This document shows positions 25,001 through 26,860 of a stretch of 26,860 nt of DNA, one piece after another. Below the pieces are notes generated by a model. It saw only the letters and a program-made list of their open reading frames with translations, searched no databases and had not been told where the DNA came from. Position 1 is the stretch's first letter; each line of letters starts with the position of its first letter. Origin of the DNA: an uncultured Alphaproteobacteria bacterium (GTDB lineage: Bacteria > Pseudomonadota > Alphaproteobacteria > RF32 > CAG-239); assembly GCA_904501925.1 (NCBI GenBank), contig CAJGCO010000019.1, positions 1 through 26,860 on the forward strand, given 5' to 3'. A program made the translations under genes and the position numbers.

Positions 25001-26234
25001 CCAATGTAACTGGTTCACCTGGTCTCATAACTTTATAAATATCACCTAGAGCTTCTTCTCTATTTGTATTGCGATCTACTTCTAAAGTATTACGAATATA
25101 TGGACCAACATTTACATTATCAATATATAAAAGTTCTAATGATTTTACTTTAGCTGCATCAATTGCATTTAAGATTTCTTCATTAAGTTCAGCACCTGCA
25201 TCTGCAACCACTTCACCTGTTTTATTTACCACAACTGATTTTGCTAAATATTTACCAAACAAGTAATTATCTTTTACTAAGAAACCTGTTAAACCTTTTT
25301 CAACAAGTTTTTGAGCTGTTCTAGGAGTAATCTTCTTGTCTTTTTCCCAAACAACTTTACCTGTTTCAGCATCAACTAAATCAAAGTCAAATTTAACACC
25401 TTTCATCTTATTTGCATCAAATTCAACTTTCCAACCTTTTTTAACTTTTTCTACATTAATTGTTTCATAGAAATATTCTAAAATTTCTTCTTTGCTCATA
25501 CCCTTAATTTCAGAAGGTTCTAATCTTCTACCTTCTTTTTTAGCTTGAGCTAATTTTTCTTCTGTTTCTTTAGAATACAATGAATACAAAATTGTAGTTA
25601 CTGGTAATTTACGACGTCTATCAATACGAGCGTATACCAAATCTTTTGCATCAAATTCAAAATCTAACCAAGAACCACGATATGGAATAATTCTTGCAGC
25701 AAACAAGAATTTACCATTAGTCATTGTCTTACCTTTATCATGGTCGAAGAACACACCTGGTGATCTATGCATTTGAGAAACCACAACGCGCTCAATACCA
25801 TTAACAATAAAAGTACCCTTTTCTGTCATCAATGGGATATCACCCATAAATACATCTTGTTCTTTAATGTCATGAATAGATTTAGCTCCGGTTGCTTCAT
25901 CTATATCAAACACCACCAAACGAAGAGTAGCTTTAACAGGAGCAGCATATGTTAAGTCACGTTTAATACATTCATCAACATCATACTTTGGTTGTGAAAG
26001 TTCGTATTTAACGAATTCCAACACACCATTACCTGCAAAATCACGAATTGGGAAAATAGATTTAAACACTTCTTCCAAACCAAATTCACAGTGGTTGCCA
26101 TACATATCAACATTGTTAATAAAGCTGTTATATGAACCGGTTTGAACCTCTAACAGACTGGGCATATCAATAATAGCATCAATTCGCCCAAAATTCTTTC
26201 TTACACGTTTTTTGCTCGTATAAGATTCTTTCAT
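22050..26234 (-). CDS. rpoB: RNA polymerase subunit beta
   Basis: This 1394-residue subunit forms the other half of the polymerase active cleft. The rifampicin pocket is intact ([20 protein letters not shown] and onward), with Asp552, His562 and Ser567 equal to E. coli 516, 526 and 531, so the wild-type sensitive residues are present. Further conserved stretches are [54 protein letters not shown] and the C-terminal [20 protein letters not shown]. The region of about 60 extra residues compared with E. coli lies mainly in the variable first third. AAGGA precedes the ATG. Upstream is an unusually long non-coding leader, and the rplJ-rplL genes that normally precede rpoB are absent. Confidence 0.98.
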   Translation of the reverse strand: [1394 protein letters not shown]

Positions 26235-26484
26235 CTCTTTTAATCCTTCTGGTTAGATTCTGCGACAATTCTTATGAAAAATACTTTTTTCTCGTCATTT
26301 TTAGGCGATTTTAAAGCAATTTCCAACCCCGATCGCAGAAGGTTGTACTAAAACTTAAGTTTAATTTTATATTTCAAGAATCGTTTTAACCCCAGAAAAT
26401 ACTTTATTTTCAAAAGGTTAAACAAACTTCTTTTTATAAAAAGTAAAATAATTTTGTAATTACAAACTTTTATATTTTAAAGTC
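26235..26484 (-). promoter_or_regulatory. Long rpoB leader with inverted repeats
   Basis: No gene is visible between rpoB and the tuf terminator. Within the predicted leader, TTTAACC (26385-26391) pairs with GGTTAAA (26416-26422) around an inner AAAATA/TATTTT stem. TTCTGCGA (26258-26265) pairs with TCGCAGAA (26333-26340) across 67 bases, ending 24 bases before the rpoB ATG. AAACTTAAGTTT (26351-26362) is a perfect palindrome. These could be regulatory RNA structures controlling rpoBC, but nothing identifies a ligand or protein. Confidence 0.35.
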
Positions 26485-26490
26485 GCGACA

Positions 26491-26519
26491 ACTTTAGCAT
26501 TAAAAAATATATTTTTCAA
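26491..26519 (-). promoter_or_regulatory. Candidate rpoBC promoter
   Basis: On the minus strand TTGAAA (26519-26514), a 17-base spacer, and TAAAGT (26496-26491), giving a start near 26484 and a leader of about 250 nt. GTCGCGAC, a perfect palindrome, lies at the presumed start. The AT-rich context makes this tentative. Confidence 0.35.
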
Positions 26520-26721
26520 TATTTTTTTTATTTTTACTCAAATTTTAACTCAAATTTAATCATTTAAATTATATTTGCGCAGAATCGCATTTATACGCAT
26601 AATTTACTCTTATATTATAACCTTTTTACACCCTTTAACACACCAAACAACTACCTATCTTTCACTATAATTACCCCCTCCCAATCCCCCAATCTGCATA
26701 ACTAGTAGTTTTCTACACCAC

Positions 26722-26751
26722 AAAAAAAGAGAAGAGCAAAAGCTCTTCTCT
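26722..26751 (-). terminator. Rho-independent terminator of tuf
   Basis: AGAGAAGAGC (26728-26737) pairs with GCTCTTCTCT (26742-26751) around AAAA. The seven A at 26722-26728 give a T-run on the minus-strand exit side. It starts 26 bases after the tuf stop. Confidence 0.93.
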
Positions 26752-26777
26752 TGTAATTGTAGCAAATAGCTTGACTA

Positions 26778-26860
26778 TTATTCAACAATCTTAGAAACAA
26801 CGCCAGCACCTACAGTTCTACCACCTTCACGGATAGCAAAACGTAAACCTTCGTTCATAG
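26778..26860 (-). CDS. tuf: Elongation factor Tu, C-terminal end (partial)
   Basis: The last 27 codons of EF-Tu run off the window edge. They read MNEGLRFAIREGGRTVGAG and VVSKIVE, the conserved end of domain 3 (FAIREGGRTVGAG being diagnostic). EF-Tu delivers aminoacyl-tRNA to the ribosome. It ends at its own terminator and is followed on the same strand by the rpoBC leader. In many proteobacteria a tuf copy is followed by secE, nusG and rplKAJL; here those genes are missing between tuf and rpoB. Confidence 0.96.
   Translation of the reverse strand, partial: MNEGLRFAIREGGRTVGAGVVSKIVE

Noticed and set aside
26235..26721. tRNA gene or secE between tuf and rpoB
   Set aside because: No cloverleaf with CCA-end stem and no open frame of suitable length was found on either strand.

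Overview
The window is AT-rich bacterial chromosome, most likely from an uncultured, host-associated (gut-type) member of the Alphaproteobacteria. The main clues are the zinc-ribbon/DUF3426-type gene divergent from ftsE-ftsX, the yqeY-dnaG pair, and a type of small pilin-like protein (N-terminus RSMIEML) that I associate with gut alphaproteobacterial genomes. A FucO-type iron alcohol dehydrogenase and a rubrerythrin-VIT1 fusion fit an anaerobic or microaerobic life. Species cannot be assigned from the sequence alone.

Layout. Positions 1-1227 hold an accessory block: a broken copy of a gene 3' end, a small cytoplasmic-looking protein resembling vertebrate serum amyloid A, and a three-helix membrane protein whose Cys-rich tail is the sequence duplicated at the window start. 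1264-2881 carries a low-molecular-weight tyrosine phosphatase and a P-loop kinase (minus), then a GNAT acetyltransferase (plus). 2972-4701 is a translationally coupled pair: an inositol-monophosphatase-family enzyme and a ferritin-like/VIT1 metal transporter. 4791-5201 is an orphan gene with its own near-consensus promoter and a strong terminator. fucO follows on the minus strand. 6537-8525 looks like one transcription unit: noncanonical prepilin-like protein, small secreted protein, membrane-anchored family 2 glycosyltransferase. Lipoprotein SodC and an AI-2E/PerM family permease are divergent from each other.

The second half is mostly core machinery. ftsE-ftsX (minus) share a bidirectional terminator with the permease. 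The zinc-ribbon protein, yqeY and dnaG run on plus. Downstream of dnaG, instead of the rpoD often found there, is a promoter-to-terminator segment of about 185 nt that encodes no protein but folds into two near-identical GUGA-tetraloop hairpins: an unidentified structured small RNA. Next comes a mosaic of tandem palindromic repeats (15826-16248) that abuts the lysS stop codon and probably serves as its 3' end. lysS is a class II lysyl-tRNA synthetase, unusual for Alphaproteobacteria. rpoC and rpoB follow on the minus strand, preceded by a long AT-rich leader with hairpins, then the 3' end of tuf. The usual secE-nusG-rplKAJL genes do not lie between tuf and rpoB.

The least explained parts are the structured RNA after dnaG, the mosaic repeat with compensatory arm changes, the SAA-like/membrane-protein cassette, and the orphan gene at 4791. 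All functions below are inferred from sequence read by eye; no search or folding program was run.
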